DNA from: Paludibacteraceae bacterium
GTDB lineage: Bacteria > Bacteroidota > Bacteroidia > Bacteroidales > Paludibacteraceae
Length of the DNA: 13,003 nucleotides
NCBI GenBank assembly: GCA_904502115.1
Contig: CAJGDW010000037.1
Coordinates: 1-13,003, forward strand
Reading direction: 5' to 3'
Shown here one piece after another: positions 1 through 6,730 of the stretch. Numbering within the stretch: the first letter of the stretch is position 1; every line of letters starts with the position of its first letter. Made by a program: the position numbers and the translations under genes. The notes under the pieces were generated by a model. It saw only the letters and a list, made by a program, of their open reading frames with translations. It did no database searches and was not told the origin of the DNA.

Positions 1-108
1 ACCATCAGTACCACCGGACAAGATGCAGTATGTGCCCCAGCTACCCAGTCGGGCACCTTTACCGCCGTACCTAACCCAGTGGCACCCAACATTACGTTTC
101 CAGAATAA
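1..108 (+). CDS. C-terminal end of a secreted PKD/Ig-like protein (partial)
   Basis: An open frame enters from the left edge and stops at TAA 106-108, giving 35 residues. The composition is rich in Thr, Pro and Ala, and the ending (VPNPVAPNITFPE) resembles the tail of the next gene (TVKPAVAAPSISW). This suggests a paralog or a tandem member of the same surface-protein group. A single Cys is followed by a short beta-strand-like tail, as in PKD-like repeats. The 26-base gap to the next start makes co-transcription likely. No function can be read from the fragment, and the domain call is an inference from its neighbour. Confidence 0.6.
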   Translation, partial: TISTTGQDAVCAPATQSGTFTAVPNPVAPNITFPE

Positions 109-134
109 TTAGTAACTATTAAATACAAAGAATT

Positions 135-854
135 ATGAAGAATGTAGCAAAAAAAATCAGTTTAGTAGCCATTTTATTGGCTGCTATGAGTGTACATGCA
201 GTAGCACAAACAGCCCCCGCGGCCGAACAAGCCAACGCCCCACAAGCCACCCAAACGGTGTGTCAGTCGAAATCTACCACCTACACCATTAACCCCGACT
301 TTGCAGACAGTTATGCTTGGAAAGTAGAAAGCGGTATTATGGGAACCAATTACGATTACACCGAATCAACCACCAACACCTTTACGGTAGATTGGTTAAC
401 CGAAGGTAACTTTGATTTAAAATCGCAAGCCACCAAAGATGGCTGTAAAGGCCCTTGGAGCGTTGTAGCCGTAACCGTTGCCCCTATGCCCGAAATGCCC
501 AACGAAACCGAAACCTTGTGTTCGTTTGTAACCACCGAGCAAGAAGACAAAGTTACCTATAGCCTACCTACCACCTTTGTTAGCACAGCTGGCACCAACG
601 TAACCATCAACAAATGGATTATCAAAGTAGACGTTCCTACTGGTGTAACCCGCTTTGGCGTTGCCATAGATGCTGCAGGTACCGAGTTTACCGATGCTAG
701 TGCACTACAAAACGACTATTTTGTAAACAGCAATGCTACCAGCGCCGACGTGGTATATACCATTACTCCCTACGCTGGCGATTGTGAAGGCAAACCTGCC
801 ACCTATACTGTAACCGTTAAACCTGCCGTTGCTGCACCTTCTATTAGCTGGTAA
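135..854 (+). CDS. Secreted PKD/Ig-like domain protein
   Basis: 239 aa. Residues 1-25 form a signal peptide: a Lys-rich start, a hydrophobic core (LVAILLAAM) and a cleavage-like AVAQ|T. The rest is Thr-rich beta sandwich. A first unit runs from about residue 40 to 115 (YAWKVESG, then a DGC..PW..V.VTV pattern). A second runs from about 125 to 232 and ends in the motif ITPYAGDCEGKPATYTVTV, typical of PKD-like repeats of Bacteroidota adhesins. Paired Cys residues could form disulfides after export. It lacks a C-terminal sorting domain of its own, while the gene 21 bases downstream encodes one, so the two products may act together at the cell surface. Binding or adhesion is the usual role of such repeats, but the ligand is unknown. 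It was probably made from one message with both neighbours. Confidence 0.75.
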   Translation: MKNVAKKISLVAILLAAMSVHAVAQTAPAAEQANAPQATQTVCQSKSTTYTINPDFADSYAWKVESGIMGTNYDYTESTTNTFTVDWLTEGNFDLKSQATKDGCKGPWSVVAVTVAPMPEMPNETETLCSFVTTEQEDKVTYSLPTTFVSTAGTNVTINKWIIKVDVPTGVTRFGVAIDAAGTEFTDASALQNDYFVNSNATSADVVYTITPYAGDCEGKPATYTVTVKPAVAAPSISW

Positions 855-875
855 TAGGCTAGACACAGGCAGTGC

Positions 876-1436
876 ATGAAACAACTTAGGTACATATTAC
901 TAAGTTGCTGGTGCATGTTTGTAGGCGCATTGTACGCCCAAACTACACCTTCTGTAACCCTATCTCTTGGTACGGTTAAGGAGTTTCATGCGCCTAATCA
1001 GCCACAAGTTACCTATACCTGGTACCTAGATGGCAGTACACAAGACACGGGCAATACGTTTACCTTTACTGCCAACGAACCCGGCACCTATCAGTTGCAA
1101 TTACAAGCAGAAAAAGACGGTTGTTTATCTCCTTTAAGTACGGTCCAAATTACTGTAGAATCGGAACCACCTCTTGTTAAACCAGCTATATTCTTCACTC
1201 CCAACGGAGATGGTTTGAACGACAGATGGGAAATTGAAAACATTGAATATTATCCCATGGCCGACATTGAGATTTACGACAGATTCCACAAACTTCTTGT
1301 TCGATACAAAGGACAAGACGAAGGATGGGATGGCTATTACAATGGTCACCCCATGCCGATGGATGATTATTGGTATTTGATTAAGTTAAATGAATTACGC
1401 GACTGGATAAGCGGTCACTTTACCCTAAAACGATAG
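876..1436 (+). CDS. Secreted protein with type IX secretion type B sorting domain (CHU_C)
   Basis: 186 aa. Residues 1-22 are a signal peptide (hydrophobic core, cleavage near LYAQ|T). Residues 24-95 form one Ig/PKD-like unit with the TYTWYLDG and DGC.SPLSTVQITV signatures. Residues ~103-186 are the gliding-motility-associated C-terminal domain (CHU_C, PF13585 type). They include FFTPNGDGLNDRWEI at 106-120, IYDRF, a GWDGYYNG motif, DDYWY and a final GHFTLKR. This domain directs proteins through the type IX secretion system to the cell surface. The mature protein is very small for a type B substrate, which usually carries many repeats. It may be an accessory or anchoring partner of the two secreted proteins upstream. 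It ends the operon: a strong terminator begins 14 bases after the stop. Confidence 0.85.
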   Translation: MKQLRYILLSCWCMFVGALYAQTTPSVTLSLGTVKEFHAPNQPQVTYTWYLDGSTQDTGNTFTFTANEPGTYQLQLQAEKDGCLSPLSTVQITVESEPPLVKPAIFFTPNGDGLNDRWEIENIEYYPMADIEIYDRFHKLLVRYKGQDEGWDGYYNGHPMPMDDYWYLIKLNELRDWISGHFTLKR

Positions 1437-1450
1437 TAATCAATTAACAT

Positions 1451-1485
1451 AAAAATAGGCTGACCAATTAAGTCAGCCTATTTTT
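1451..1485. terminator. Bidirectional rho-independent terminator
   Basis: A perfect 14-bp stem (1451-1464 with 1472-1485) encloses a 7-base loop. The stem has an A5 run on one side and a T5 run on the other, so it works as a terminator in both directions. It lies between convergent genes ending at 1436 (+) and 1511 (-). Confidence 0.9.
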
Positions 1486-1510
1486 ATTTGTAGTTTTAAG
1501 CACGCAAAGC

Positions 1511-2215
1511 TTATTTCCACCATCCTAATACATATGCCACACCAATTAGGTGATAGTACGAATCGACAGAGTGCGAAAACTCGTAAAATAAACCTAAAAT
1601 ATTGTTATCATCAATAACCCAATCTAAACCGGCACCATAGCCAAACATATCGTACCAGCAAGCAGGATGAGCTTCTAATGGGTTATACATCTCGGCATAA
1701 ATATAGGTACCCAAAGGAGTAGATGGGATCATATAATCTAAACGCAAACGGCTACGTAATAACCAATCGTACGATTGGTCTGCCATGCTATACGTCATTT
1801 GGAAGCGTTCGCGCAACGATAAGGTAAAATCGCCAAACTTAACATTTGGGGTAACCATCAATTTTAGACGATGACGCATTTCGTCGCCAGCAAGGTACTG
1901 AAACTCGTACGCACCTAGTAACGACACCCTAGGGTGTGGTTTATAATTTACACCAACTGAGGTATAAGAGGCATCAAACAACGGAGCATTTGGCGTTAAA
2001 AAATTGCTCAAATAAAATTCTTCGCCTAAAAATAGGATTACATTCTTTACTACATCGTACTCTACGTACACATCTACCTCACTACCCATATTGGTAGGTT
2101 TTTCTGTCTCTATGCCTCTAGCCTTAGGATTGGTTTGATGGTGTTGATCTTCGGCAGCAAACACAGACAATCCAAACAAATACGCTGCCATAACTAGTAA
2201 AGTTTTAACTCTCAT
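1511..2215 (-). CDS. DUF2490-like outer-membrane beta-barrel protein
   Basis: 234 aa. Residues 1-21 are a signal peptide (MRVK, then a hydrophobic core, cleavage near VFAA|E). The mature part is a chain of alternating amphipathic strands rich in Tyr, Trp and Leu. The pattern HRLKL...VKFGDFTLSLRERFQ...WLLRSRLRLDYMIP is typical of DUF2490 (PF10677) proteins, which are predicted outer-membrane barrels in Bacteroidota. The C-terminus ends in aromatic residues (VLGWWK), consistent with a barrel's last strand. The start ATG overlaps the upstream acetyltransferase stop as ATGA (2212-2215), so translation is probably coupled. The function of the family is unknown. The barrel inference is good and the exact family name somewhat less certain. 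Confidence 0.7.
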   Translation of the reverse strand: MRVKTLLVMAAYLFGLSVFAAEDQHHQTNPKARGIETEKPTNMGSEVDVYVEYDVVKNVILFLGEEFYLSNFLTPNAPLFDASYTSVGVNYKPHPRVSLLGAYEFQYLAGDEMRHRLKLMVTPNVKFGDFTLSLRERFQMTYSMADQSYDWLLRSRLRLDYMIPSTPLGTYIYAEMYNPLEAHPACWYDMFGYGAGLDWVIDDNNILGLFYEFSHSVDSYYHLIGVAYVLGWWK

Positions 2216-2781
2216 ACACGATTTAGTTGTAAATGAAACATCAAATGATCAAAGAAAGGAGTCAAACCGACTTGTTCAAAACCGAGTGAAACATACAAAG
2301 CCTGCGCACTTAGGTTCTGATCGTCAACAATCAAACCCACACAAGTGTATCCTTGCCGAAAAACGTTGCTACAAAAAGCATCAATCAATGCCTTGCCAAT
2401 GCCCATGCCTCTAAACTCGGGCAACACCGCCAAGGTATCGATGTAATACTCACCCGGTTGGGTTTCGTCTGCAATGGCGGGTATCTTACCTACCCTATCC
2501 ATTACTACTTGTAAAGTACCTTTGCGCAAGTCGTACAATTTAGCCCCATCGTAACCTACTATAGCACCTGCTCCTTGGCCATCCACCTCAGCTACTAGGG
2601 CATTTTGCCAGCTGTATTGCGTTCCGGTGGTAGCGGCAATATCGGTTAAAACCGATTCATAATCTGCACCACAATAGTTTTCAAGCGTCTCTACATCGCC
2701 AATGCCCATGGCAACCGCCTTGGCTATTAGCGCAGCATCTGCCACCGTTGCAGGACGTATCGTAACGTTTCTAGACTCCAT
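2212..2781 (-). CDS. GNAT-family N-acetyltransferase
   Basis: 189 aa when started at ATG 2781. A GTG two codons upstream (2787) is possible but less likely. The fold is a single GNAT domain. The acetyl-CoA binding motif A is visible as DTLAVLPEFRGMGIGKALI at about residues 115-133, with the R-G-M-G-I-G loop at 124-129. The usual C-terminal ALYVSLGFEQVG motif follows at about 161-172. The family transfers an acetyl group from acetyl-CoA to an amine, and the substrate here cannot be told. A TATCTTTG -7 box lies only 5 bases upstream of the ATG, so the message would be nearly leaderless. The gene is first in a two-gene unit with the DUF2490-like gene, an unusual pairing with no obvious biochemical link. 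Confidence 0.85.
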   Translation of the reverse strand: MESRNVTIRPATVADAALIAKAVAMGIGDVETLENYCGADYESVLTDIAATTGTQYSWQNALVAEVDGQGAGAIVGYDGAKLYDLRKGTLQVVMDRVGKIPAIADETQPGEYYIDTLAVLPEFRGMGIGKALIDAFCSNVFRQGYTCVGLIVDDQNLSAQALYVSLGFEQVGLTPFFDHLMFHLQLNRV

Positions 2782-2786
2782 GAGCA

Positions 2787-2794
2787 CAAAGATA
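2787..2794 (-). promoter_or_regulatory. -7 box of the GNAT/DUF2490 unit
   Basis: TATCTTTG on the minus strand matches the Bacteroidota TAnnTTTG consensus. It ends 5 bases before ATG 2781, so the transcript start would fall at or next to the start codon. I see no good TTTG -33 element at the expected distance, so it is a partial match. Confidence 0.5.
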
Positions 2795-2858
2795 CGAATA
2801 AACGAGCGAGAAATAAGAAGCTCGCTTCATTATTTTTTACAGCGAGTGAAAGATAAAA

Positions 2859-3091
2859 TTACTCGTAATGCTTTACCGCCTCTAGGTGTAAGCGCTTAAT
2901 CTCGTCGGCCAACCATTGGGGTTGCAGTATTTTTATGGCAGGACCACGCGATACCAATGGTGTCCAGAAATCCCATTGCTTATACTGGCATTGACCCAAT
3001 GTTTGTTAATCTCGTCGAGCGATATTTTTCTATATCGACGAATAATATTAACCAACCAACTGTACTGTTGAAAAAGCGTGTATGATTTCAT
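2859..3091 (-). pseudogene. Remnant of a WYL-domain transcriptional regulator (middle deleted)
   Basis: From ATG 3091 the minus strand reads MKSYTLFQQYSWLVNIIRR, then YRKISLDEINKHWVN. This is the N-terminal helix-turn-helix start of Bacteroidales WYL regulators. The frame runs into stop TAA at 2933-2935 after 52 codons. In a second frame, from about 2999 to TAA 2859-2861, it reads QYKQWDFWTPLVSRGPAIKI, then LQPQWLADEIKRLHLEAVKHYE. This is the extreme C-terminus of the same family (the segment after the WYL domain). An intact member is about 300 aa; here only ~40 N-terminal and ~45 C-terminal codons remain, joined out of frame near 2970-2995. The short word CAATG occurs twice at the junction. 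The WYL ligand-sensing core is absent, so no working regulator is made. Family identity is by recognition of both ends. Confidence 0.8.
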
Positions 3092-3140
3092 GGAAGGAAG
3101 GGGTTAAATATATCGTTGTAATCCATATCTAAGAACAAGG

Positions 3141-4043
3141 CTACGGCAATCTGACACCGCGAGAGGCAACCAGGATGCGTTGCCATTGCTCAACAGACAT
3201 CTTAATATCAAGGGCCTCGATGCTACGACGAATGCGTTCTAAATTTCCACTTCCGTTAATGGGTACAATGCCGGCAGGATGCATGGCTATCCAAGCAAAA
3301 ATTACTTTATCAATGCCGTCTACATCCAGTTCGTGGGCAATGCGGTCTAGTTCCGCTACCAATCGATGCGATTTTTCGCAATCGGGATGCACCAACTTTC
3401 CCCAAGCAAGAGGCGAATAAGCCATTGGGCGAATGCGTTTTTCTAACAAATAGCTCAAATTACCATTTTCTAAATGCTCTAAGCAGTAAGGCGATACCTC
3501 TATCTGATTGGTAATTAAGGGCACGTTGCAGTAAGACTGAAGCATCGAAAAATCGTGCGAGTAAAAGTTAGACACACCAAAATGCAGCACCTTTCCGCTT
3601 TGGTGCAAATGGTCAAAAGCTCGAGCTACCTCGGTAGGATTGAGCAAATACGATGGTCGGTGTAGCAACAGCAAATCGATGCGATCGGTTCTTAAATTTT
3701 GCAACGATTTCTCTACCTGACCAACAATGTAATCGTAACTATAATCGTAGAATTGAATTTGTCTGTCGGGAAATTTATTGCTCTGAATACAAATGCCGCA
3801 TTTCGTAATGATTTTTATCGAGTTTCTAAACGATGGATCTAACGCCAACGCATCGCCAACCAGACCCTCGCAAGTATGATTGCCATAAATATCGGCATTA
3901 TCAAAAGTATCGATACCCCACTCACAGAGTTGTTTCATTTGCGCTAGTAGTTCATCGCTCGATAAACGCCAATCGTTAATACGCATCTGTCCATGAATAA
4001 TGGGCGATACCGAAAAATTATTCGTAAGAGAAATTTGTTTCAT
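3141..4043 (-). CDS. Aldo/keto reductase, YdhF-like
   Basis: 300 aa from ATG 4043; a TTG two codons upstream is in frame but unneeded. It is a full-length (alpha/beta)8 aldo/keto reductase. The catalytic tetrad is visible: Asp48 and Tyr53 in DTFDNADIYG, Lys81 in IITKCG, and His128 in LLLLHRP. Other family marks are GKVLHFGVSNF (about residue 151), NQIEVSPY, AYSPLAWG, and the nucleotide-binding IVPINGSGNLERI near the C-terminus. The family reduces aldehydes and ketones with NADPH in the cytoplasm; the length and motifs are closest to the YdhF-type oxidoreductases. The natural substrate cannot be inferred. It appears to be transcribed alone from a TATATTTG box 20 bases upstream. The WYL-regulator remnant follows 50 bases downstream on the same strand. 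Confidence 0.9.
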   Translation of the reverse strand: MKQISLTNNFSVSPIIHGQMRINDWRLSSDELLAQMKQLCEWGIDTFDNADIYGNHTCEGLVGDALALDPSFRNSIKIITKCGICIQSNKFPDRQIQFYDYSYDYIVGQVEKSLQNLRTDRIDLLLLHRPSYLLNPTEVARAFDHLHQSGKVLHFGVSNFYSHDFSMLQSYCNVPLITNQIEVSPYCLEHLENGNLSYLLEKRIRPMAYSPLAWGKLVHPDCEKSHRLVAELDRIAHELDVDGIDKVIFAWIAMHPAGIVPINGSGNLERIRRSIEALDIKMSVEQWQRILVASRGVRLP

Positions 4044-4063
4044 ATTCAAAGTATTTATGCAAG

Positions 4064-4071
4064 CAAATATA
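4064..4071 (-). promoter_or_regulatory. -7 box of the aldo/keto reductase gene
   Basis: TATATTTG on the minus strand is an exact TAnnTTTG match, 20 bases before ATG 4043. It faces away from the + strand box at 4124-4131, so the two genes share a divergent promoter region. Confidence 0.6.
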
Positions 4072-4123
4072 GCATTTTAGATAGAAAAAACGTAGGATAT
4101 TAGTAGTTTCCTAGTTGTTTTGC

Positions 4124-4131
4124 TAAATTTG
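4124..4131 (+). promoter_or_regulatory. -7 box of the HD-domain gene
   Basis: TAAATTTG is an exact TAnnTTTG match. Transcription would start near 4137. An ATG at 4142 would then be almost leaderless, while ATG 4184 would have a leader of about 45 bases. This position helps decide for the downstream start. Confidence 0.55.
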
Positions 4132-4183
4132 TAGTGACATAATGAGACAACAAACACATTTTATAAACAAAAACCTAAATTGT

Positions 4184-4612
4184 ATGAGTACATTAAAAAG
4201 AGCTATAGAAATAGCCACTTTAGCACACAAAGGCCAAGTAGATAAAGCAGGAGAAGATTACATTAATCATCCCCTACGTGTTATGAATGCAGGAAAAACT
4301 GAAAACGAGAAGATAGTTGGCGTATTGCACGATGTTATTGAAGATACCGACTGGACCTTTGAGAAACTTGAAGCGGAAGGTTTTTCTAAAGAAATTATTG
4401 CAGCCTTACAATGTGTTACCAAACTATCGGAAGACGAACCTTACGATGATTTTATTGCTCGCGTAAAAGCAAATCCTTTGGCAATTGCAGTAAAGATCAA
4501 TGACCTTACCGACAATATGGATATTTGTAGACTACCAGACTTATCAGACAATGATTTTGCTCGCCTAAAAAAGTATCATCGTGCCTATAAGCAGCTATTA
4601 AATTTACGCTAA
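4184..4612 (+). CDS. Stand-alone HD-domain protein, (p)ppGpp-hydrolase-like
   Basis: 142 aa from ATG 4184, which gives the usual family start MSTLKRAIEIA. A 14-codon extension to ATG 4142 has no family-like sequence. The protein is a single HD phosphohydrolase domain of the RelA/SpoT-hydrolase type. Visible metal and substrate residues are His15 (AHKGQ), His29 (NHPLRVM), the His49-Asp50 pair with Glu53-Asp54 (HDVIEDT), and Asp107 (KINDLTDN). It lacks the synthetase and TGS/ACT domains, so it resembles the small hydrolases that remove the 3'-pyrophosphate of (p)ppGpp or related nucleotides. Activity on (p)ppGpp is inferred from the family. It stands alone, facing away from the aldo/keto reductase gene. 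Confidence 0.85.
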   Translation: MSTLKRAIEIATLAHKGQVDKAGEDYINHPLRVMNAGKTENEKIVGVLHDVIEDTDWTFEKLEAEGFSKEIIAALQCVTKLSEDEPYDDFIARVKANPLAIAVKINDLTDNMDICRLPDLSDNDFARLKKYHRAYKQLLNLR

Positions 4613-4642
4613 TATATAAATTATCATCAACAGCCTACGTGC

Positions 4643-4748
4643 TTACCACACAAACGGCAGCACCTTGAAGGCAAACGAGATGGGCGAACCCAACACCAAA
4701 GCCTACCATCATTTTAATTAGCGCGCTAACCAATGGTTTTCCTTTCAT
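4643..4748 (-). pseudogene. Miniature remnant of a methyltransferase paralog
   Basis: From ATG 4748 the minus strand reads MKGKPLVSALIKMMVGFG. This lines up with the N-terminus of the methyltransferase encoded at 6012-6683 (MKTILFIKALVKMLAGFA), with 8 of the first 17 residues identical. The frame stops at 4635-4637 after 37 codons. One frame over, the sequence ends KVLPFVW and stop TAA (4643-4645), nearly the same as the intact gene's KVIPFVW. So the first ~20 and last ~8 codons of a ~220-codon gene seem to remain, joined out of frame. The residues just before KVLPFVW (SPISFAF) do not match the intact gene, so the C-terminal match is short. An alternative is a 35-residue micro-ORF broken by one base. 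Confidence 0.5.
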
Positions 4749-4753
4749 ATTGG

Positions 4754-4784
4754 CAAATTTAACGAAATATTAAGGCATCGCAAA
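4754..4784 (-). promoter_or_regulatory. Promoter of the methyltransferase remnant
   Basis: On the minus strand, TTTG (4781-4784), a 19-base spacer and TAAATTTG (4754-4761) form a full match to the Bacteroidota sigma-A promoter. The -7 box ends 5 bases before ATG 4748. The promoter appears intact although its gene is a stub. Confidence 0.65.
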
Positions 4785-4795
4785 AAACTATTTAC

Positions 4796-4803
4796 TATTT
4801 TTG
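4796..4803 (+). promoter_or_regulatory. -7 box of the first flavodiiron gene
   Basis: TATTTTTG matches TAnnTTTG and lies 26 bases before ATG 4830. Its upstream part overlaps the region of the divergent minus-strand promoter (4754-4784). No clear -33 element is seen at the standard spacing. Confidence 0.5.
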
Positions 4804-4829
4804 TGATACTAACAAAGAAATCTTGCACC

Positions 4830-5981
4830 ATGAACATCACAAAAAACATCCAATACATAGGCGTAGATGACACCACGCTCGATTTATTTGAAAGCCAATA
4901 CATCATTCCCGATGGAATATCGTACAATTCGTACTTGATAAAGGACGAGAAAAACACCATTATGGACTGCGTCGATAAGCGCATGCAAGACGAATGGCTA
5001 GAGAACCTAACAGAGGCATTAGCCGATAGAACACCTTATTACCTGGTGGTACAACACATGGAACCCGACCACGCAGGTTGTATTGCGCTTTTGGCAGAAA
5101 AATACCCTAACATGCAAATTGTAACCTCTGCTAGAGCGGTACAGATGCTAGCGCAGTTCTTTCCAGAGCACGATTTTACCCACCGCACCCTTGTTATTAA
5201 AGAAGGCGACACCCTTTGCCTTGGACAGCATACCTTGCAATTTATGATGGCGCCCATGGTGCATTGGCCCGAAGTGTTTACCACCTACGAGCAAAGCGAA
5301 AAAATATTCTTTTCGGCCGATGCCTTTGGCAAATTTGGCGCCTTAATGCACGACGATGAATGGGATTGCGAAGCGCGTCGATACTATTTTAATATCTGCG
5401 GCAAATACGGTGCACAAGTACAAGCCTTGCTTAAAAAAGTAGCCAACCTAGACATTAAAACCATTTGCCCGTTACACGGCCCCGTATTGGAAGATATTTT
5501 AGGACATTGCCTATCGCTGTACAATACCTGGAGTAGCTATCAAGCAGAATGCAAGGGTGTATTTATTGCCTACGCATCTATTCATGGCAATACCGCACAA
5601 GTGGCCCATATATTGGCCGATAAACTGCGCGAAAAAGGAGTAAGAGTTAGTTTATCCGACCTATCGCGCGACGATATGGCCGAAGCCATCGAAGATGCCT
5701 TTAAATACGACAGAATGGTAGTTGCCGCTTCGTCGTACGATGCCGATGTATTCCCTCCTATGCACGACTTTTTGCACCACTTACAGCTAAAAAGTTACCA
5801 AAACCGCAAGGTCGGCATTATAGAAAACGGTTCGTGGGCACCATCGGCCGGACGCATCATGAAAGGCATGTTGGAACAAATGAAAGAAATTGAGATAGTA
5901 GAACCCCTTGTTACCATACGCTCAACCTACAAACAAACCGATGCAGAAGCGCTGGATGCTTTGGTAACTGCCCTATTGTAA
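4830..5981 (+). CDS. fprA: Flavodiiron protein (A-type flavoprotein, FprA family)
   Basis: 383 aa from ATG 4830; an upstream GTG at 4803 lies inside the -7 box, and the paralog at 11699-12853 starts at the equivalent of this ATG. The N-terminal metallo-beta-lactamase-like domain (about 1-240) carries the full set of diiron ligands: His76, Glu78 and Asp80 (HMEPDH), His145 (HWPE), Asp164 (SADAFG) and His216 (CPLHGP). The C-terminal flavodoxin domain (about 243-383) has the FMN phosphate loop YASIHGNT at 248-255 and the later ENGSWAPSAGR motif. There is no rubredoxin extension. The family reduces O2 to water or NO to N2O in the cytoplasm of anaerobes, with electrons from rubredoxin or a similar donor. 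Which gas is preferred cannot be told from the sequence. Confidence 0.93.
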   Translation: MNITKNIQYIGVDDTTLDLFESQYIIPDGISYNSYLIKDEKNTIMDCVDKRMQDEWLENLTEALADRTPYYLVVQHMEPDHAGCIALLAEKYPNMQIVTSARAVQMLAQFFPEHDFTHRTLVIKEGDTLCLGQHTLQFMMAPMVHWPEVFTTYEQSEKIFFSADAFGKFGALMHDDEWDCEARRYYFNICGKYGAQVQALLKKVANLDIKTICPLHGPVLEDILGHCLSLYNTWSSYQAECKGVFIAYASIHGNTAQVAHILADKLREKGVRVSLSDLSRDDMAEAIEDAFKYDRMVVAASSYDADVFPPMHDFLHHLQLKSYQNRKVGIIENGSWAPSAGRIMKGMLEQMKEIEIVEPLVTIRSTYKQTDAEALDALVTALL

Positions 5982-6011
5982 AATACTCCTGTACATTATA
6001 TAGAGCCTGTA

Positions 6012-6683
6012 CTACCACACAAAAGGAATTACCTTGTATTTTACCTTTTGCTTGTATTCTTTATATCCTTTTAGCCCTTCGGTCAAGACCTTTTCTTCGT
6101 TTTTTATTCTAATATGAATGATCGGAATATACAGCAGCATAATCAGAAACGACCATGGCGAAGCTAACACAAGTGGCATCACAGAAAACAACAAAAGAGT
6201 TGCTGCATACATAGGATGACGAACGATGCCATACAGACCCGTGCTAATAACTTGCTGATTTTCTTGCACCTCTATAGTGCGCGACAGATAAGCATTTTCT
6301 CTTAGCACCTCAGCATACAAGGCATACGCAAACAGAAATACTCCACTTGCCGCACCCACTACCCACCAAGGTAGCACACACCAACCGTATCTAAAATTAA
6401 GCCCTGCCACCACAAAATTGGCCACAAAAAGGATGCCAGACAACGCCACTACCCACTTCTGCTCTTGCTCCTTTTCTTTGGCATTAAGGCGTTTGCTAAG
6501 CAGTTCAGGATTCTTTACAAGCATCACCGCTCCCATTATTGCCATAGGCACAAAAAGCACCCCCAGCATTACCCAAGCCTGATAAAACTGCCACGTTCCC
6601 GCAGGCACAAACAACATCACAGCCAGCATCGCAAACCCCGCCAGCATTTTAACAAGGGCTTTTATAAATAAAATTGTTTTCAT
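6012..6683 (-). CDS. Isoprenylcysteine carboxyl methyltransferase-like membrane protein
   Basis: 223 aa. Hydrophobic segments are visible at about 8-28, 36-56, 78-95, 103-125 and 161-190. The C-terminal half has the phospholipid/isoprenylcysteine methyltransferase signature: GLYGIVRHPMYAA (149-161, with RHPMY at 155-159), an Ile/Arg-rich stretch, the Glu-Glu pair at 196-197, and a final YKEYKQKVKYKVIPFVW. In the family these residues bind S-adenosylmethionine at the membrane face. Bacterial members methylate diverse and mostly unknown lipids or small molecules. It is probably the last gene of a unit with the acetyltransferase (47 bases upstream). It converges with the first flavodiiron gene, with only 30 bases between the stops and no strong terminator. 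A likely paralog remnant lies at 4643-4748. Confidence 0.85.
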   Translation of the reverse strand: MKTILFIKALVKMLAGFAMLAVMLFVPAGTWQFYQAWVMLGVLFVPMAIMGAVMLVKNPELLSKRLNAKEKEQEQKWVVALSGILFVANFVVAGLNFRYGWCVLPWWVVGAASGVFLFAYALYAEVLRENAYLSRTIEVQENQQVISTGLYGIVRHPMYAATLLLFSVMPLVLASPWSFLIMLLYIPIIHIRIKNEEKVLTEGLKGYKEYKQKVKYKVIPFVW

Positions 6684-6730
6684 AAGTTCTTACTATTTCA
6701 CCAACCTTTCCCAAATTGGATCAACCACCT

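Noticed and set aside
2702..2899. 65-codon plus-strand open frame across the acetyltransferase start
   Set aside because: It is the shadow of the GNAT gene and the WYL remnant on the opposite strand; its own translation has no family-like sequence.
5991..6012. GTACA/TGTAC inverted repeat between the convergent flavodiiron and methyltransferase genes
   Set aside because: A 5-bp stem with a 12-base loop and no T-tract; too weak to call a terminator.
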